In this document: positions 9,644-19,722 of the stretch, in pieces
Numbering within the stretch: the first letter of the stretch is position 1
How the letters are laid out: every line of letters starts with the position of its first letter
DNA from: Cohaesibacter intestini
Lineage (GTDB): Bacteria > Pseudomonadota > Alphaproteobacteria > Rhizobiales > Cohaesibacteraceae
Length of the DNA: 64,000 nt
Reading direction: 5' to 3'
Assembly (NCBI RefSeq): GCF_003324485.1
Contig: NZ_QODK01000001.1
Coordinates: 868,001-932,000, forward strand
The notes under the pieces: model-generated
Told to the model about the DNA's origin: nothing
Database searches by the model: none
The model's input: only the letters and a program-made list of their open reading frames with translations
Made by a program: the position numbers and the translations under genes

Positions 9644-10474
9644 ATGAGTTCACTGCCGGAATCTCCTCGCGTTCTGACCCTTGCCAATCAGAAGGGCGGT
9701 GTTGGGAAAACCACAACAGCCATCAATCTTGGAACCGCTCTGGCGGCGATTGGTGAGACGGTTCTCATCGTTGACGTTGATCCGCAGGGAAACGCCAGCA
9801 CCGGTCTCGGCATCGATCGTCAGGCGCGTAGCGTTTCGACCGCCGAGTTGCTGTTGAATGAGGCCACTTTGCTGGAAGCTGCCATTCCGACCGCGGTGCC
9901 GCGTTTGTCAGTGGCTGCTTCAACGATGGATCTGCTCGGTCTGGAACAGGAAATTTCCGGTTCCAGCGACCGCGCCTTTCGCCTGCGTAAAGTATTGCAA
10001 AAGCATGGAGAGTTGGGGGATCAGATCCCGGAAGACAAGCGCTTCACCTATGTTCTGATCGATTGCCCACCTTCGTTGAACCTGTTGACCATCAATGCGA
10101 TGGCTGCGGCCCATTCCATTTTGGTGCCGCTGCAATGCGAGTTTTTCGCGCTCGAAGGTTTGACCCAGTTGATCCAGACAGTCAATCAGGTGAAGGGAAC
10201 GCTCAATCCTGAACTGTCTATTCATGGCATTGTCATGACGATGTATGATAGCCGCAACAATCTGTCGAATCAGGTGGTTGAGGATGTGCGCGAGCATATG
10301 GGTGACAAGGTGTATGACACCATCATCCCGCGGAACGTCCGGGTGTCGGAGGCGCCGTCCTATGGCAAACCGGCATTGCTTTATGATCTGAAATGCTCCG
10401 GCAGTCAGGCTTATCTCAAGCTGGCATCGGAGATTATTCAGCGCGAGAAGAAACTGCGCAACAAGGCGGCCTGA
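9644..10474 (+). CDS. parA: Chromosome partitioning ATPase ParA/Soj
   Basis: Deviant Walker ATPase that moves ParB-parS complexes over the nucleoid. At 276 residues, with Walker A KGGVGKTTT (17-25), DVDPQGNAS (about 44-52), DCPPSLNLLT near 143 and the C-terminal VRVSEAPSYGKP typical of chromosomal ParA. It follows rsmG by 9 bp and precedes parB by 77 bp. With six parS-like sites nearby this is a complete chromosomal segregation locus. Confidence 0.96.
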   Translation: MSSLPESPRVLTLANQKGGVGKTTTAINLGTALAAIGETVLIVDVDPQGNASTGLGIDRQARSVSTAELLLNEATLLEAAIPTAVPRLSVAASTMDLLGLEQEISGSSDRAFRLRKVLQKHGELGDQIPEDKRFTYVLIDCPPSLNLLTINAMAAAHSILVPLQCEFFALEGLTQLIQTVNQVKGTLNPELSIHGIVMTMYDSRNNLSNQVVEDVREHMGDKVYDTIIPRNVRVSEAPSYGKPALLYDLKCSGSQAYLKLASEIIQREKKLRNKAA

Positions 10475-10551
10475 GGCTGGTCGCCCATTTTGGTGGAAGA
10501 AGGGGTCCGGACGCGTCAGAAGTCAGTTGATGCCCGGCGGGAATGCGGAAT

Positions 10552-11424
10552 ATGGCAAAAAAACCTACAGAGGGAAAACGGTTGGGGCGCGGTCTTGCTG
10601 CTCTGATCGGGGATATGGACAATGAAGGGCAGGCGTTGGAACGGGCTCGTTCGCAACGTCGTATCCCAATCGAATTTCTGCGACCCAATCCGCGCAATCC
10701 CCGCAAGGATTTCATTGAAACCGATCTGGAAGATCTGACGAAGTCCGTCAAGGAAAAGGGCATCATGCAGCCCATCCTGTGTCGCCCGGTTGACGGTCGA
10801 CAGGATTCGTTTGAGATCATCGCTGGCGAACGTCGCTGGCGCGCGGCCCAAGGTGCTGGACTGCATGAGGTGCCTGTCTTGATCCATGAGGTCAATGACA
10901 AGGAAGCCCTTGAGCTGGCGATCATCGAGAATGTTCAGCGCGCCGACCTGAACTCGCTGGAAGAAGCGCTTGGCTATGATCAGCTGATCGAGCAGTTCGA
11001 TTATACGCAAGCCGAACTGGCGGATGTGATTGGCAAGAGCCGTTCCCATGTTGCCAACACTTTGCGTCTGCTGAAACTGCCCGAAAGCATCAAGGAATAT
11101 CTGAAAAAGGGCGAGCTGACCGCTGGCCACGCCCGTGCACTGATCACGGCGGAAAATCCGGAAGAGCTGGCTCGTCGCATTGTTGAAGACGGGATGACCG
11201 TGCGCGACGCGGAAAAAGCCGGTCAGGAAAAGGCCAAAGACAAGAAAGAGCCAAAGCCGAAGAAAGAAAAAGACGCCGATACGGTGGCGCTTGAAAAGCG
11301 TCTGACGGATCGGCTGGGCTGGAATGTCTTCATCGCACCAAAGAAAAAGGGCGGCGAGTTGAAGATCCAGTATAAGTCTCTCGAGCAGCTGGATGCGATC
11401 ATCGAGATTCTCGAAAAGCAATAA
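10552..11424 (+). CDS. parB: Chromosome partitioning protein ParB/Spo0J
   Basis: CTP-dependent DNA clamp loaded at parS. About 290 residues from the ATG at 10552, chosen because GGCGGGAA (10536-10543) is spaced well for it; the ATG at 10543 overlaps that site. It has an N-terminal LGRGLAALIGD, the CTP-binding ParB/Srx fold with GERRWRAA (about 83-90), a helix-turn-helix around SRSHVANTLRLLKLP, a charged Lys-rich linker (about 220-245), and a C-terminal dimerisation domain. It ends at a strong bidirectional terminator shared with the converging MFS gene. Confidence 0.95.
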   Translation: MAKKPTEGKRLGRGLAALIGDMDNEGQALERARSQRRIPIEFLRPNPRNPRKDFIETDLEDLTKSVKEKGIMQPILCRPVDGRQDSFEIIAGERRWRAAQGAGLHEVPVLIHEVNDKEALELAIIENVQRADLNSLEEALGYDQLIEQFDYTQAELADVIGKSRSHVANTLRLLKLPESIKEYLKKGELTAGHARALITAENPEELARRIVEDGMTVRDAEKAGQEKAKDKKEPKPKKEKDADTVALEKRLTDRLGWNVFIAPKKKGGELKIQYKSLEQLDAIIEILEKQ

Positions 11425-11442
11425 GGGCCTTCCAAGGTCATG

Positions 11443-11471
11443 AAAAAGGGGAGCTTCGGCTCCCCTTTTTT
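11443..11471. terminator. Bidirectional terminator between parB and MFS gene
   Basis: Perfect 12-bp stem (11443-11454 with 11459-11470) closed by a stable C(TTCG)G tetraloop. T-run on the plus strand and matching A-run for the minus strand. Confidence 0.93.
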
Positions 11472-11486
11472 GTTGGCTATTTGTCT

Positions 11487-12725
11487 TCAGGTGGCTTGAG
11501 TCGTGATCGAAATGGCGCGCCGCAAAGGCCACAAAACAAGGAGCGTCAGGAGGGCGGCGATGCCAAAGGCGCCTGCTGGATGATAATATGGGGTACCTTG
11601 GACGGTGAAAAAGGCAAACAGCCAGGTCATAATCAGGGGGCTGAGGATGGTGGTGATCGCGCTGATGGACGCGATCGCGCCTTGCAGTTCACCTTGGGCG
11701 TTGTCGGAAACGCGCTTGGTCATCAGTCCCTGCATTGCTGGGCCGGTGATGCCGCCCAGTGCACTGAAGGGCAGGAAGAGATAGAGGATCCAGCCCTGAA
11801 AGATAAACAGATAGCCAATCAAGGCTATGGTTTCGAGCAGGATGCCGAGGAGGGCAACGCGGGATTCACTGATGAATGAGAGTAGCCAACGAATCAGGAA
11901 GGCCTGTACCAAGGCATAAAACAAACCAAAAATGCCCAGAGAAATGCCAATTTCGCGGCTCGTCCATTGAAACGCCTCGCGGGTATAGTAGGGCCAGATG
12001 GCAGGATAGATATGGGTTGCCAGATGGAACAGGAAAAAGGCGGCCAGGAAAAAGATCAGACCCGGCACCAAACTGGCTTGTTGTAGCGCACCGAGAGGAT
12101 TGGCTCGTCTCCAGCTAAAGGCACGCCGATTCTCTTCAGAAAGTGTTTCGGGAAAGATGATGGCGCCATAAAGGAAGTTCAAGAAGACCAGAAAAGCGGC
12201 TGCAAAGAAGGGGGCTCGGGTGCCAAATTCTGCCACCAGTCCACCGATGATTGGTCCGGCGATGAAACCGAATCCAAAGCCTGCACTGACCATTCCGAAA
12301 TTGCGGGTTCGGTTGCTATTGTCCGAAATATCCGCTGTTACGGCAAAGGCCGTGGCATGGGTTGCTCCGGCGATGCCGGCAATCAGCCGCCCCACGGCCA
12401 GAAGCCATAGGGACGGGGCAAAGCCCATGATCACATAATCAACGCCGAGGGCGGCCAGGGAAATGAGCAAGATGGGGCGCCTGCCAAAGCGGTCAGAAAA
12501 ATTGCCCAATGTCGGTCCGGTCAGAAATTGCATCAAGGCATAAACGAAGCTGAGATACCCGCCATAGATGGCTGCCTGGCTGATACTGGAGGAGGAAAGT
12601 TCCTGTATGAGATCCGGCATGACGGGCAAAATGATGCCAATACCCATCGCATCCAGAAAGACCGTGATGAAGGCAAAGCGAGCGGAATGCCCGTGAGCTG
12701 GTGTGGCAGTGGCGTGGTTTGTCAT
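11487..12725 (-). CDS. TetA-like MFS drug/proton antiporter
   Basis: A 412-residue membrane transporter with about 12 hydrophobic helices. It has N-terminal FLDAMGIGIILPVMPDL (helix 1, typical of the TetA/DHA1-12TM group), the motif-A loop GNFSDRFGRRPI (about 75-86) and an MFS antiporter-type Gly-rich helix near 130-150 (GFGFGFIAGPIIGG). Substrate is unknown; tetracycline efflux should not be assumed. It converges on parB and points away from holA. The 185-bp upstream gap contains a parS site. Its N-terminal tail is His/Ala-rich and probably cytosolic. Confidence 0.85.
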   Translation of the reverse strand: MTNHATATPAHGHSARFAFITVFLDAMGIGIILPVMPDLIQELSSSSISQAAIYGGYLSFVYALMQFLTGPTLGNFSDRFGRRPILLISLAALGVDYVIMGFAPSLWLLAVGRLIAGIAGATHATAFAVTADISDNSNRTRNFGMVSAGFGFGFIAGPIIGGLVAEFGTRAPFFAAAFLVFLNFLYGAIIFPETLSEENRRAFSWRRANPLGALQQASLVPGLIFFLAAFFLFHLATHIYPAIWPYYTREAFQWTSREIGISLGIFGLFYALVQAFLIRWLLSFISESRVALLGILLETIALIGYLFIFQGWILYLFLPFSALGGITGPAMQGLMTKRVSDNAQGELQGAIASISAITTILSPLIMTWLFAFFTVQGTPYYHPAGAFGIAALLTLLVLWPLRRAISITTQAT

Positions 12726-12850
12726 GATTTTTTCCGGCGAGATAGGGCGTTACCGAGGCTACTAAATCAAAGCCCGATGGAAGGATCATCTCCGGAAATA
12801 CCATCTCTAATCAAGCTATTGATTCTGAAAGCGAGTCTTTGTTCAAAGAC

Positions 12851-12866
12851 TGATTCACGTGAAACG
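12851..12866. promoter_or_regulatory. parS site 6, between MFS gene and holA
   Basis: TGATTCACGTGAAACG, 14 of 16 matches. It lies 1.4 kb downstream of parB, extending the parS field to both sides of parAB. Confidence 0.7.
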
Positions 12867-12910
12867 GTTTTTCTCGCTCAAAGAAGGCGGGAAAGGGGTG
12901 CCTTAAGCAA

Positions 12911-13945
12911 TCACTTGCGGCTGCGCTGGGCCGTCGCGGCGATCATCAGTAAGGTCTCCGAGATGATGGTCGCAGAGAGATGATAATGTTTGCGGCTGTT
13001 GGCAAGGCTCTCGGCCAAAAGCTCACAGGCCCGGGATGCTTTGGCACTGGACCAGATGCGCGTTTGGGCCTGTATTTTGCCCTTGCGCTTGAAATGCAGC
13101 ATTGGGGCGGCACGATCGAGGGCTGATTGCGGTGCGGTTCCCTTGTCCATCAAAGAGAGGCACTTTTCCAGCATCTGAAAATGACGAAGCGCAGCGGACC
13201 CGATAACCGAAGGATGTTGGCCCGAGCCAAGGCTTTGCTCCATCTGGCGATCCAGCTCACCGATCTGACCGAGCGCTGCGCTATCGATTACCATATCGAT
13301 CTGGTGGGTGGACGCGTCGCCGACAATGTCGGTGATATGCTGGTCAGTGATTTGCGTTTCGCCCAATGCATAGAGACAAAGCTTTTGGATTTCTGCGCGC
13401 GACGCCATGCGGTCTGCACCGAGATTGTCCAGCAACATGGCTCGGGCAGAGTCGCTGATGGTGAGGTTGGCGAGATTGATCTCTTCGTCAATGATGCCAT
13501 TGAGCGCTTCGCGGGCATCCACATAGCAAGGCAGGGCGACAGCGCTGGTGGCTTTCTCGATGCTCTTGCGAATGGGGCTCGACTTTTTCAGATCGCCTGC
13601 CTTGATAATGATATAGGCGTCTTTTGGCGGCGTGGAGAGGACCGGGTCGAGCGCTTTCTGAATGGGCTTGTTGCCGCTGACTTGCAGGATGATGATACGG
13701 CAGCCGCCAAACATCGAAATGGTGTTGGCTTCATCGGCAAGGCGCAAGGGATCGGCGGCAATTTCGCTTGAATCAAGCCGTACAGAGGCAAAGGGATCGC
13801 TGTTGTCTTTGAGGAAATATTGCGCCAGCCGGTCGGCCCGTTCGGTGATCAGGCCGGTATCCTGACCATAGATCAGGATGACTTTATACTGAGGATTGGG
13901 TCTGGTGATGAAAGAGTCGACCATATTGGCCTTGATCTGCGCCAT
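12911..13945 (-). CDS. holA: DNA polymerase III delta subunit
   Basis: Clamp-loader subunit that opens the beta sliding clamp. At 344 residues from the ATG at 13945, essentially the E. coli length (343). The upstream extension in frame has no family character and was left out. The N-terminal mononucleotide-binding-like fold includes YKVILIYGQDTGLITERA (about 20-37) and FGGCRIIIL, followed by the helical collar domain. lptE and leuS lie directly upstream in the same direction, the usual leuS-lptE-holA series. A parS site lies just after its stop. Confidence 0.9.
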   Translation of the reverse strand: MAQIKANMVDSFITRPNPQYKVILIYGQDTGLITERADRLAQYFLKDNSDPFASVRLDSSEIAADPLRLADEANTISMFGGCRIIILQVSGNKPIQKALDPVLSTPPKDAYIIIKAGDLKKSSPIRKSIEKATSAVALPCYVDAREALNGIIDEEINLANLTISDSARAMLLDNLGADRMASRAEIQKLCLYALGETQITDQHITDIVGDASTHQIDMVIDSAALGQIGELDRQMEQSLGSGQHPSVIGSAALRHFQMLEKCLSLMDKGTAPQSALDRAAPMLHFKRKGKIQAQTRIWSSAKASRACELLAESLANSRKHYHLSATIISETLLMIAATAQRSRK

Positions 13946-14027
13946 GTCCAATCCCGTTGTTCGGTGGCTGGGAAGCCGCTGGAGAGGGAAACTGCCGCTT
14001 GGATAAAGCGGCAGCCTGCTTTTTTGA

Positions 14028-14564
14028 TCAGGTGCCTGCAGCAAGATAGGCGGACAGGCGCAGCTGGATGTCGTTGGCGACCTGCTCTGCGGCCCGGTTC
14101 TGGGCGTCCAGTTCTGCGCGATCATTAGCAAATCGCTGGGAACTGCGGGCAAAGGAGGCGGTAAAGAAGCTTGAGCCTGTGGTGGCGATTGCATTGTCTG
14201 CCAAGCGGATCAGCTTATAAGTGGCAGAGAGGCGCACGCGCGTGGTTTTTGCCAGCCCGGTACCGCTCTCAATATCAAGCTCGTTGGTGATATTCTGCAC
14301 GTCCATCACCAACCGATAGGCAGGAGTGGAGGGTGATCCACCGCCAGTGAAGGCGAAAATCAGGTGATTGCGGATTTCCTGCTCCACCCGGTCTTTGGCC
14401 GGTGCGATCTCAATGGTCGAGAGTTCAGCCGCCAGTGTCTGTCCGGTGGTGGTGTCGGTCGAATAGAGCGGACGCACCTGACAGGCAGACAAGGCAAGAC
14501 CGAGGCCCACCAGAAGGGCCACGGTCATGGTGCCGGATTTGAGACGGGATTTAGACGACGACAT
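14028..14564 (-). CDS. lptE: LPS-assembly lipoprotein LptE
   Basis: Outer-membrane lipoprotein that plugs LptD for lipopolysaccharide insertion. At 178 residues, with a signal peptide and lipobox LSAC (25-28), so Cys28 should be lipidated. The mature part is the LptE (RplB) fold with RPLYS right after the Cys and a conserved RLVMDV segment. Its start overlaps the leuS stop by 14 bp, so translation is likely coupled; holA follows. The leuS-lptE-holA order is widely conserved in Proteobacteria. Confidence 0.88.
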   Translation of the reverse strand: MSSSKSRLKSGTMTVALLVGLGLALSACQVRPLYSTDTTTGQTLAAELSTIEIAPAKDRVEQEIRNHLIFAFTGGGSPSTPAYRLVMDVQNITNELDIESGTGLAKTTRVRLSATYKLIRLADNAIATTGSSFFTASFARSSQRFANDRAELDAQNRAAEQVANDIQLRLSAYLAAGT

Positions 14565-17169
14565 TGACGATCCTTTTCGGCACTACAATGATCTTGCGCG
14601 GGGCTTTGCCCTCCAGCGCACGAACCACAGGTTCGGACGCCAGCACTGCGGCTTCGATTGTAGCCTGATCCGCGTCGGCGGCAATGGTCAATTCGCCACG
14701 TTTCTTGCCATTGATCTGAATTGGCAGGGTGACTTCATCTTCCACCAGCATGCTTGGGTCGGTTTTTGGCCAATTCTGGTTGGCAACCAGGCCATCTTTG
14801 CCAAGGGCAGTCCAGCATTCTTCCGCCAGATGCGGCATCATCGGAGCGGCCATCAGCAGAAGCATCTCAAGGCTCTCATCGAGCGTTGCAGCAAGGCTTG
14901 CGTCTTTGTCCAGCTTGTCTTTTTTGATCACCGAGGCGATGTGATTGACCAACTGGTAGATCTGGGCAACCGAGCGGTTGAAGCCGAGCTGTTCGATGGC
15001 TGCTTCCACAGACGCCAAGGTCTTGTGTGTGATGCGGCGCAGGGCAAGCGCCTCGTCAGACAGGCTTGACGGTGCTTCATGCTTGGTATCGCCAAGGAAG
15101 TCAGTGGCATCAGCCACCAGTCGCCAAATGCGCTGTACGAAGCGGTGAGCACCTTCTGCGCCGGCTTCGGTCCAGATTACATCACGCTCCGGAGGGCTGT
15201 CGGACAGCATGAACCAGCGGGCTGTATCGGCACCGAAACTCTCGATGATGTCAGTTGGGTCGACGGTGTTTTTCTTCGACTTCGACATTTTCTCGATCGA
15301 GCCAATGGCGATGCTTTCCCCGGTCTCATTGTGTTTGGCGCTGCGTTTGCCGTCAGCTTCCGAGATGGTGATTTCAGCGGGAGACACCCAACGGCCATCT
15401 TCACCTTTATAGGTCTCATGCACCACCATGCCCTGTGTGAAGAGGCCCTTGAATGGCTCTTTCACGGTCATGTGGCCGGTCTCGCGCATCGCGCGGGAGA
15501 AGAAACGGGAATAGAGCAGATGCAGGATCGCATGCTCGATGCCACCGATATATTGATCGACCGGCAGCCATTCATCCACCGCCTTGGTGTCGGTTGGGTT
15601 GCTTTCCCATGGCGCGGTAAAGCGCGCGAAATACCACGAGCTGTCCACGAAGGTGTCCATGGTGTCGGTTTCGCGACGGGCTGGCTTGCCGCAGTTCGGG
15701 CAGGTGCATTGACGCCAGGTTGGATGACGATCCAGTGGATTGCCCGGTTTGTCGAAATTGATGTCTTCGGGCAACTGGATCGGCAGATTTTCTTTCTTCT
15801 CCGGCACCACACCGCAATCGTCGCAATGGACCATCGGGATTGGGCAGCCCCAATAACGCTGACGGGAAATGCCCCAGTCGCGCAGGCGATATTGCACCTT
15901 GCGTTCGGCCTGTGGTTTGTCGCCGATGCTCACGGCTTCGAGCTTGCTGGCAACCGCATCCTTGGCATCCGCGATGGACAGGCCATCGAGGAACTCGGAA
16001 TTGAAGATCGTGCCTTCGCCGGTATAGGCCTCGTTGCCCACGTCAAAGCTGGCAGCGTCTGCATCTTTTGGCAGCACCACTGGCAGGACCTTGAGGTCAT
16101 ATTTGCGGGCGAAATCAAGGTCGCGCTGGTCATGGGCCGGGCAAGCAAAGATGGCGCCGGTGCCGTAATCCATCAGGATGAAGTTTGCGACATAAACCGG
16201 CAGCTTGATGCTCTCATCCAAAGGATGAGTAACGGTCAGTCCGGTATCGAAACCAATTTTCTCTGCCGTTTCCAGCTCGGCCGCCGAGGTGCCCTGCTTA
16301 TGGCATTCAGCAACAAAAGCCTGAAGGGCAGGATTGTCCTCGGCCAAAGCCTTGGTCAGCGGATGGTCAGCAGACAGGCCCATGAAGGAGGCCCCGAACA
16401 GGGTGTCCGGCCGGGTGGTGAAAATCTCGATTTCGCTGTAGCCGTGGGTTTCTTCGGTCAGCTGGAACCGCACTTGCAGGCCTTCGGACTTGCCGATCCA
16501 ATTGCGCTGCATCAGGCGCACTTTGTCCGGCCAGCGGTCGAGATTGTCGATCTCATCAAGCAGGTCTTCGGCAAAGTCGGTGATTTTGAAGAACCACTGG
16601 GTCAGCTCGCGCTGCTCAACCTCGGCGCCAGAACGCCAGCCTTTGCCATCAATCACCTGTTCGTTGGCCAGAACGGTCTGATCCACCGGATCCCAGTTGA
16701 CCTTGGCATTCTTACGGTAGGCGAGGCCTTTTTCGACGAAATCGAGGAACAGCATTTGCTGGCGGTGATAATAATCCACGTCGCAGGTGGCGAATTCGCG
16801 GTCCCAATCCAGCGACAGGCCCATCAGCTGCAGCTGGGCGCGCATGGTGGCGATATTTTCATAGGTCCAGTCCTTGGGATGAACCTTGTTCTGCATGGCG
16901 GCGTTTTCGGCTGGCATGCCGAACGCGTCCCATCCCATTGGATGGAGCACGTTGAAGCCCTTGGCCCGTTTGTACCGGGCGACCACATCCCCCATCGTGT
17001 AGTTGCGGACGTGACCCATGTGAATCCGGCCAGACGGGTAGGGGAACATCTCTAGCACATAATATTTCGGACGGGGATCGTCGTTTTTCGTTTGGAAAAT
17101 TTTCTGGGAATCCCAGGTCTGTTGCCAGCGAGTTTCCGCCTCGCGTGCGTTGTAGCGTTCATTAGCCAT
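14551..17169 (-). CDS. leuS: Leucyl-tRNA synthetase
   Basis: Class I aminoacyl-tRNA synthetase charging tRNA-Leu. At 872 residues from the ATG at 17169, chosen because [17 protein letters not shown] matches the alphaproteobacterial N-terminus; an upstream in-frame Met adds 11 unlikely residues. HMGH (50-53) is the HIGH motif, the editing domain includes the threonine-rich TTRPDTLFG, a zinc-type [18 protein letters not shown] region follows, and KMSKSKKN is the KMSKS loop near residue 635. The yggS-type gene is divergent across a 220-bp gap that must hold both promoters. Confidence 0.96.
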   Translation of the reverse strand: MANERYNAREAETRWQQTWDSQKIFQTKNDDPRPKYYVLEMFPYPSGRIHMGHVRNYTMGDVVARYKRAKGFNVLHPMGWDAFGMPAENAAMQNKVHPKDWTYENIATMRAQLQLMGLSLDWDREFATCDVDYYHRQQMLFLDFVEKGLAYRKNAKVNWDPVDQTVLANEQVIDGKGWRSGAEVEQRELTQWFFKITDFAEDLLDEIDNLDRWPDKVRLMQRNWIGKSEGLQVRFQLTEETHGYSEIEIFTTRPDTLFGASFMGLSADHPLTKALAEDNPALQAFVAECHKQGTSAAELETAEKIGFDTGLTVTHPLDESIKLPVYVANFILMDYGTGAIFACPAHDQRDLDFARKYDLKVLPVVLPKDADAASFDVGNEAYTGEGTIFNSEFLDGLSIADAKDAVASKLEAVSIGDKPQAERKVQYRLRDWGISRQRYWGCPIPMVHCDDCGVVPEKKENLPIQLPEDINFDKPGNPLDRHPTWRQCTCPNCGKPARRETDTMDTFVDSSWYFARFTAPWESNPTDTKAVDEWLPVDQYIGGIEHAILHLLYSRFFSRAMRETGHMTVKEPFKGLFTQGMVVHETYKGEDGRWVSPAEITISEADGKRSAKHNETGESIAIGSIEKMSKSKKNTVDPTDIIESFGADTARWFMLSDSPPERDVIWTEAGAEGAHRFVQRIWRLVADATDFLGDTKHEAPSSLSDEALALRRITHKTLASVEAAIEQLGFNRSVAQIYQLVNHIASVIKKDKLDKDASLAATLDESLEMLLLMAAPMMPHLAEECWTALGKDGLVANQNWPKTDPSMLVEDEVTLPIQINGKKRGELTIAADADQATIEAAVLASEPVVRALEGKAPRKIIVVPKRIVNVVV

Positions 17170-17389
17170 TGTATATGCCGAAATGCCTCGATTTATGGTC
17201 ACTTTCTGGCCTGACCATCATCAGAATTCACCCCTTGCGTCAAGTCCTTTAAAGGTCAGAACCGATTTGGAGCTGTTCAATCTTGCGATGTTGCATGGAA
17301 GCGAGTACTTTATCGGCCACAAAGCCAGAGATACAGGCCCGAAGATGGAAGGCCTGACAGGCGTCAAAATTGAGGATTCAAGAAGCAAG

Positions 17390-18061
17390 ATGAGTATATC
17401 ATCCCAGTTGGCCCGGGTGTGTGAGGCCATCGCGGAGTGCGAAAAACAATCGGAACGAAAACCGGGAAGTGTTTCACTCATCGCTGTTTCAAAGACATTC
17501 GACGCCGATGTCATCCGAGAGGCACTGGAAGCTGGCCAAAGGGTCTTTGGTGAAAACAAGGTTCAGGAAGCCAAGGGCAAATGGCCGGACTTGCGCGAAG
17601 AATTCGACGATGTCGAGCTTCATCTGATCGGCCCGCTGCAATCCAACAAGGCCAAGGATGCAGTCGCCCTGTTTGATGTCATCCACACCATTGACCGGAA
17701 GAAAATCGCCCGTGCCATACGGGTTGAGATGGAAAAGCAAAGCCGCGAAATTGACCTGTTTGTCCAGATCAATACCGGCTATGAAGACCAGAAATCCGGA
17801 ATTCTCCCTGAAGAAGCCGATGATTTCATCGGCTTTTGTCAGGTCGAGTTGGGCTTGAAGATCCGTGGCCTGATGTGCATTCCGCCATCCGATGATGATC
17901 CCAAGGCGCATTTCAAATTGCTGCGCAAGATTGCCAAGCGCAATGACATTGCGGACTTGTCGATGGGTATGAGCGCCGATTATCCTGAAGCCATCAAGCA
18001 AGGGGCAACCCTTGTGCGCGTCGGCAGCGCTATTTTTGGCGAGCGCCCACAAAAGCACTAG
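17390..18061 (+). CDS. YggS-family PLP homeostasis protein
   Basis: A 223-residue alanine-racemase-fold protein without racemase activity that binds pyridoxal phosphate and affects vitamin B6 and amino acid balance in other bacteria. The PLP lysine is in LIAVSKTF (about residue 31); also visible are VFGENKVQEAKGKW, HLIGPLQSNKAKDA and the C-terminal LSMGMSADYPEAI and RVGSAIFGER. The ATG at 17390 gives the usual family length; the longer frame upstream runs into the leuS promoter. It converges on the L,D-transpeptidase gene with a 19-bp gap. Confidence 0.9.
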   Translation: MSISSQLARVCEAIAECEKQSERKPGSVSLIAVSKTFDADVIREALEAGQRVFGENKVQEAKGKWPDLREEFDDVELHLIGPLQSNKAKDAVALFDVIHTIDRKKIARAIRVEMEKQSREIDLFVQINTGYEDQKSGILPEEADDFIGFCQVELGLKIRGLMCIPPSDDDPKAHFKLLRKIAKRNDIADLSMGMSADYPEAIKQGATLVRVGSAIFGERPQKH

Positions 18062-18080
18062 AAGCCGCTCTGAAATGCGA

Positions 18081-18611
18081 TCAGCGACCAATCTGTATGC
18101 GCGTGTTCGGGCTCAGACCGGTTAGCAATTGCCTGAAATCAGGTTTGCTTAAGGCAATGCAGCCTTCCGTCGGCAAGTAGCCGGGCCGGGCAACATGCAT
18201 GAACAGGGCGGAGCCTCTTCCCTTTTTTCGCACGCTGATGTTGATATCGAGCACCACGATCAGGTCATAGAGTGCGTCTTGTCGCCACATCTCTTCATGA
18301 GAGGTGGAAAAAGGTAAGCGAACCTGTTGGTTATAGCTTGGATGATCGGGCGCATCGCACCATCCCATGGCCCGATGAAGGGGCCGGAAGGCCAGCCGAG
18401 AGCGGGGTTTTGCTTCGCGGTCGGCGCGGTAGAATCCATAAAGCGGTCGGGTGACAAGGATCGATGTGGCGCCATCGCCTTCGCGTTTGTTCACGGTCAG
18501 ACCAGTTTTTCCCAAGGCACAGGGAAAACAGAATCTGTCGGCCAGCACGTGCCCGCGGTTCGGCGTCAAGCCCGTCGATCTGATGCTTATCCTGTTAAGT
18601 GAGCCGCGCAA
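18081..18611 (-). CDS. L,D-transpeptidase (YkuD-fold) family protein
   Basis: A 176-residue protein matching the short L,D-transpeptidase catalytic fold, which cross-links peptidoglycan or attaches proteins to it. Visible are FPCALGKTGLTVNKREGDGAT (about 29-49) and the catalytic region HVARPGYLPTEGCIALS near 138-154, with His and Cys retained. The usual HGC triplet is EGC here, as in the YafK-like group. No clear signal peptide was seen with this start (18611), so export is uncertain. It sits beside the CenR-like regulator, which controls envelope genes in relatives. Confidence 0.75.
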   Translation of the reverse strand: MRGSLNRISIRSTGLTPNRGHVLADRFCFPCALGKTGLTVNKREGDGATSILVTRPLYGFYRADREAKPRSRLAFRPLHRAMGWCDAPDHPSYNQQVRLPFSTSHEEMWRQDALYDLIVVLDINISVRKKGRGSALFMHVARPGYLPTEGCIALSKPDFRQLLTGLSPNTRIQIGR

Positions 18612-18869
18612 AAGGATAATTTCCTCGTTCTGTTCGGTATATTGATCCGGTCAATCTGTGTTACAGTTCCGTTTTCTCACGGATTTGTGAGCGCCATCAA
18701 ATGGTTCTGACAGTGACGTGATTGGCTGTGATTTGCAATTGCAGCCTTCTGTTTCTTTATTGAAGCGAGAATAATCAATGCATTGGGCTTGATTGATCGG
18801 ATTGAATGGCAACAGAGTTCGGCAGAGGGGTTTGTTGGGCGCGCCTGGTTCCATTCTGAGGATGCGAAA

Positions 18870-19553
18870 ATGACTGCAAGAAAGATATTGCTCGTTGATG
18901 ACGACACCGAACTGCGCGAAGCCCTTGTGGAGCAGCTGTCCCTGTATGAGGAATTCGACCTCTATCAGGAAGAATCCGCTGCAAAGGGCATCCAAACCGC
19001 GCGGTCGGATCATTTCGATTTGTTGGTGATGGATGTTGGTCTGCCGGATATGGATGGCCGCGAAGCGGTGAAATTGCTGCGTAAGGGCGATTTCAAGGCG
19101 CCGATCATCATGTTGACCGGCCATGACACGGACTCTGATACCATTCTGGGACTGGAAGCCGGGGCCAATGACTATGTCACCAAGCCGTTCCGTTTTGCGG
19201 TTCTGCTGGCCCGGATCCGTGCCCAGCTGCGTCAGCACGAAAATAGCGAAGATGCGACCTTCAGCGTGGGCCGTTATACCTTCAAGCCGGCCGCCAAGCT
19301 TCTGTCGGATGAATCCGGCAGCAAGGTGCGCCTCACTGAGAAGGAAACCTCGATCCTGAAATATCTGTATCGCTCAGGAGACAAGCCGGTCAGCCGTGAT
19401 GTGCTACTGCATGAGGTCTGGGGCTACAATTCCGGCGTGACGACCCATACGCTGGAAACCCATATCTATCGTCTGCGCCAGAAAATTGAACGCAATCCGT
19501 CCAATGCGGAGCTGCTGGTCACCGAAGCGGGTGGCTACAAGCTGGTGCCATAA
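18870..19553 (+). CDS. cenR: OmpR-family response regulator, CenR-like
   Basis: A 227-residue DNA-binding regulator. It has a receiver domain 1-120 with acidic DDD at 10-12, phospho-acceptor Asp55 in VMDVGLPDMDG and Lys in YVTKPF, and a winged-helix OmpR output domain 130-227 (LTEKETSILKYLYR, HTLETHIYRLRQKIE, GGYKLVP). The receiver-linker sequence closely resembles what I recall of the rhizobial CenR, an essential envelope regulator; the symbol is moderate confidence. The start at 18870 gives MTARKILLVDD. No kinase gene is adjacent. A 258-bp leader precedes it and a strong terminator follows. Confidence 0.85.
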   Translation: MTARKILLVDDDTELREALVEQLSLYEEFDLYQEESAAKGIQTARSDHFDLLVMDVGLPDMDGREAVKLLRKGDFKAPIIMLTGHDTDSDTILGLEAGANDYVTKPFRFAVLLARIRAQLRQHENSEDATFSVGRYTFKPAAKLLSDESGSKVRLTEKETSILKYLYRSGDKPVSRDVLLHEVWGYNSGVTTHTLETHIYRLRQKIERNPSNAELLVTEAGGYKLVP

Positions 19554-19624
19554 GGCGATCTGACCGGTTCGTGTGGGTGATCCGGTCGCCCGCCTTGACA
19601 AGAATGGCGTGCAAGCGCCTTTAT

Positions 19625-19665
19625 AAAGCATGCCCGGTGGCTTCAATCCGCGGGCATGCTTTGTT
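19625..19665 (+). terminator. Terminator after the CenR-like gene
   Basis: Perfect 12-bp stem AAAGCATGCCCG/CGGGCATGCTTT (19625-19636 with 19651-19662) with a 14-nt loop, followed by a broken T-rich stretch. Confidence 0.85.
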
Positions 19666-19722
19666 ATTTTGGCACCGAGCCACATTTCCCAACCCCGAGA
19701 AAAGCCGGACTGATGAGATCCC

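Noticed and set aside
11487-12725. Tetracycline-resistance gene call for the MFS transporter
   Set aside because: The fold is TetA-like, but many DHA1 antiporters share it; there is no tetR partner and no mobile-element context.
15079-17055. 658-codon open frame on the plus strand
   Set aside because: It lies wholly antisense to leuS, which has complete synthetase motifs; its translation shows no domain and arises from codon bias.
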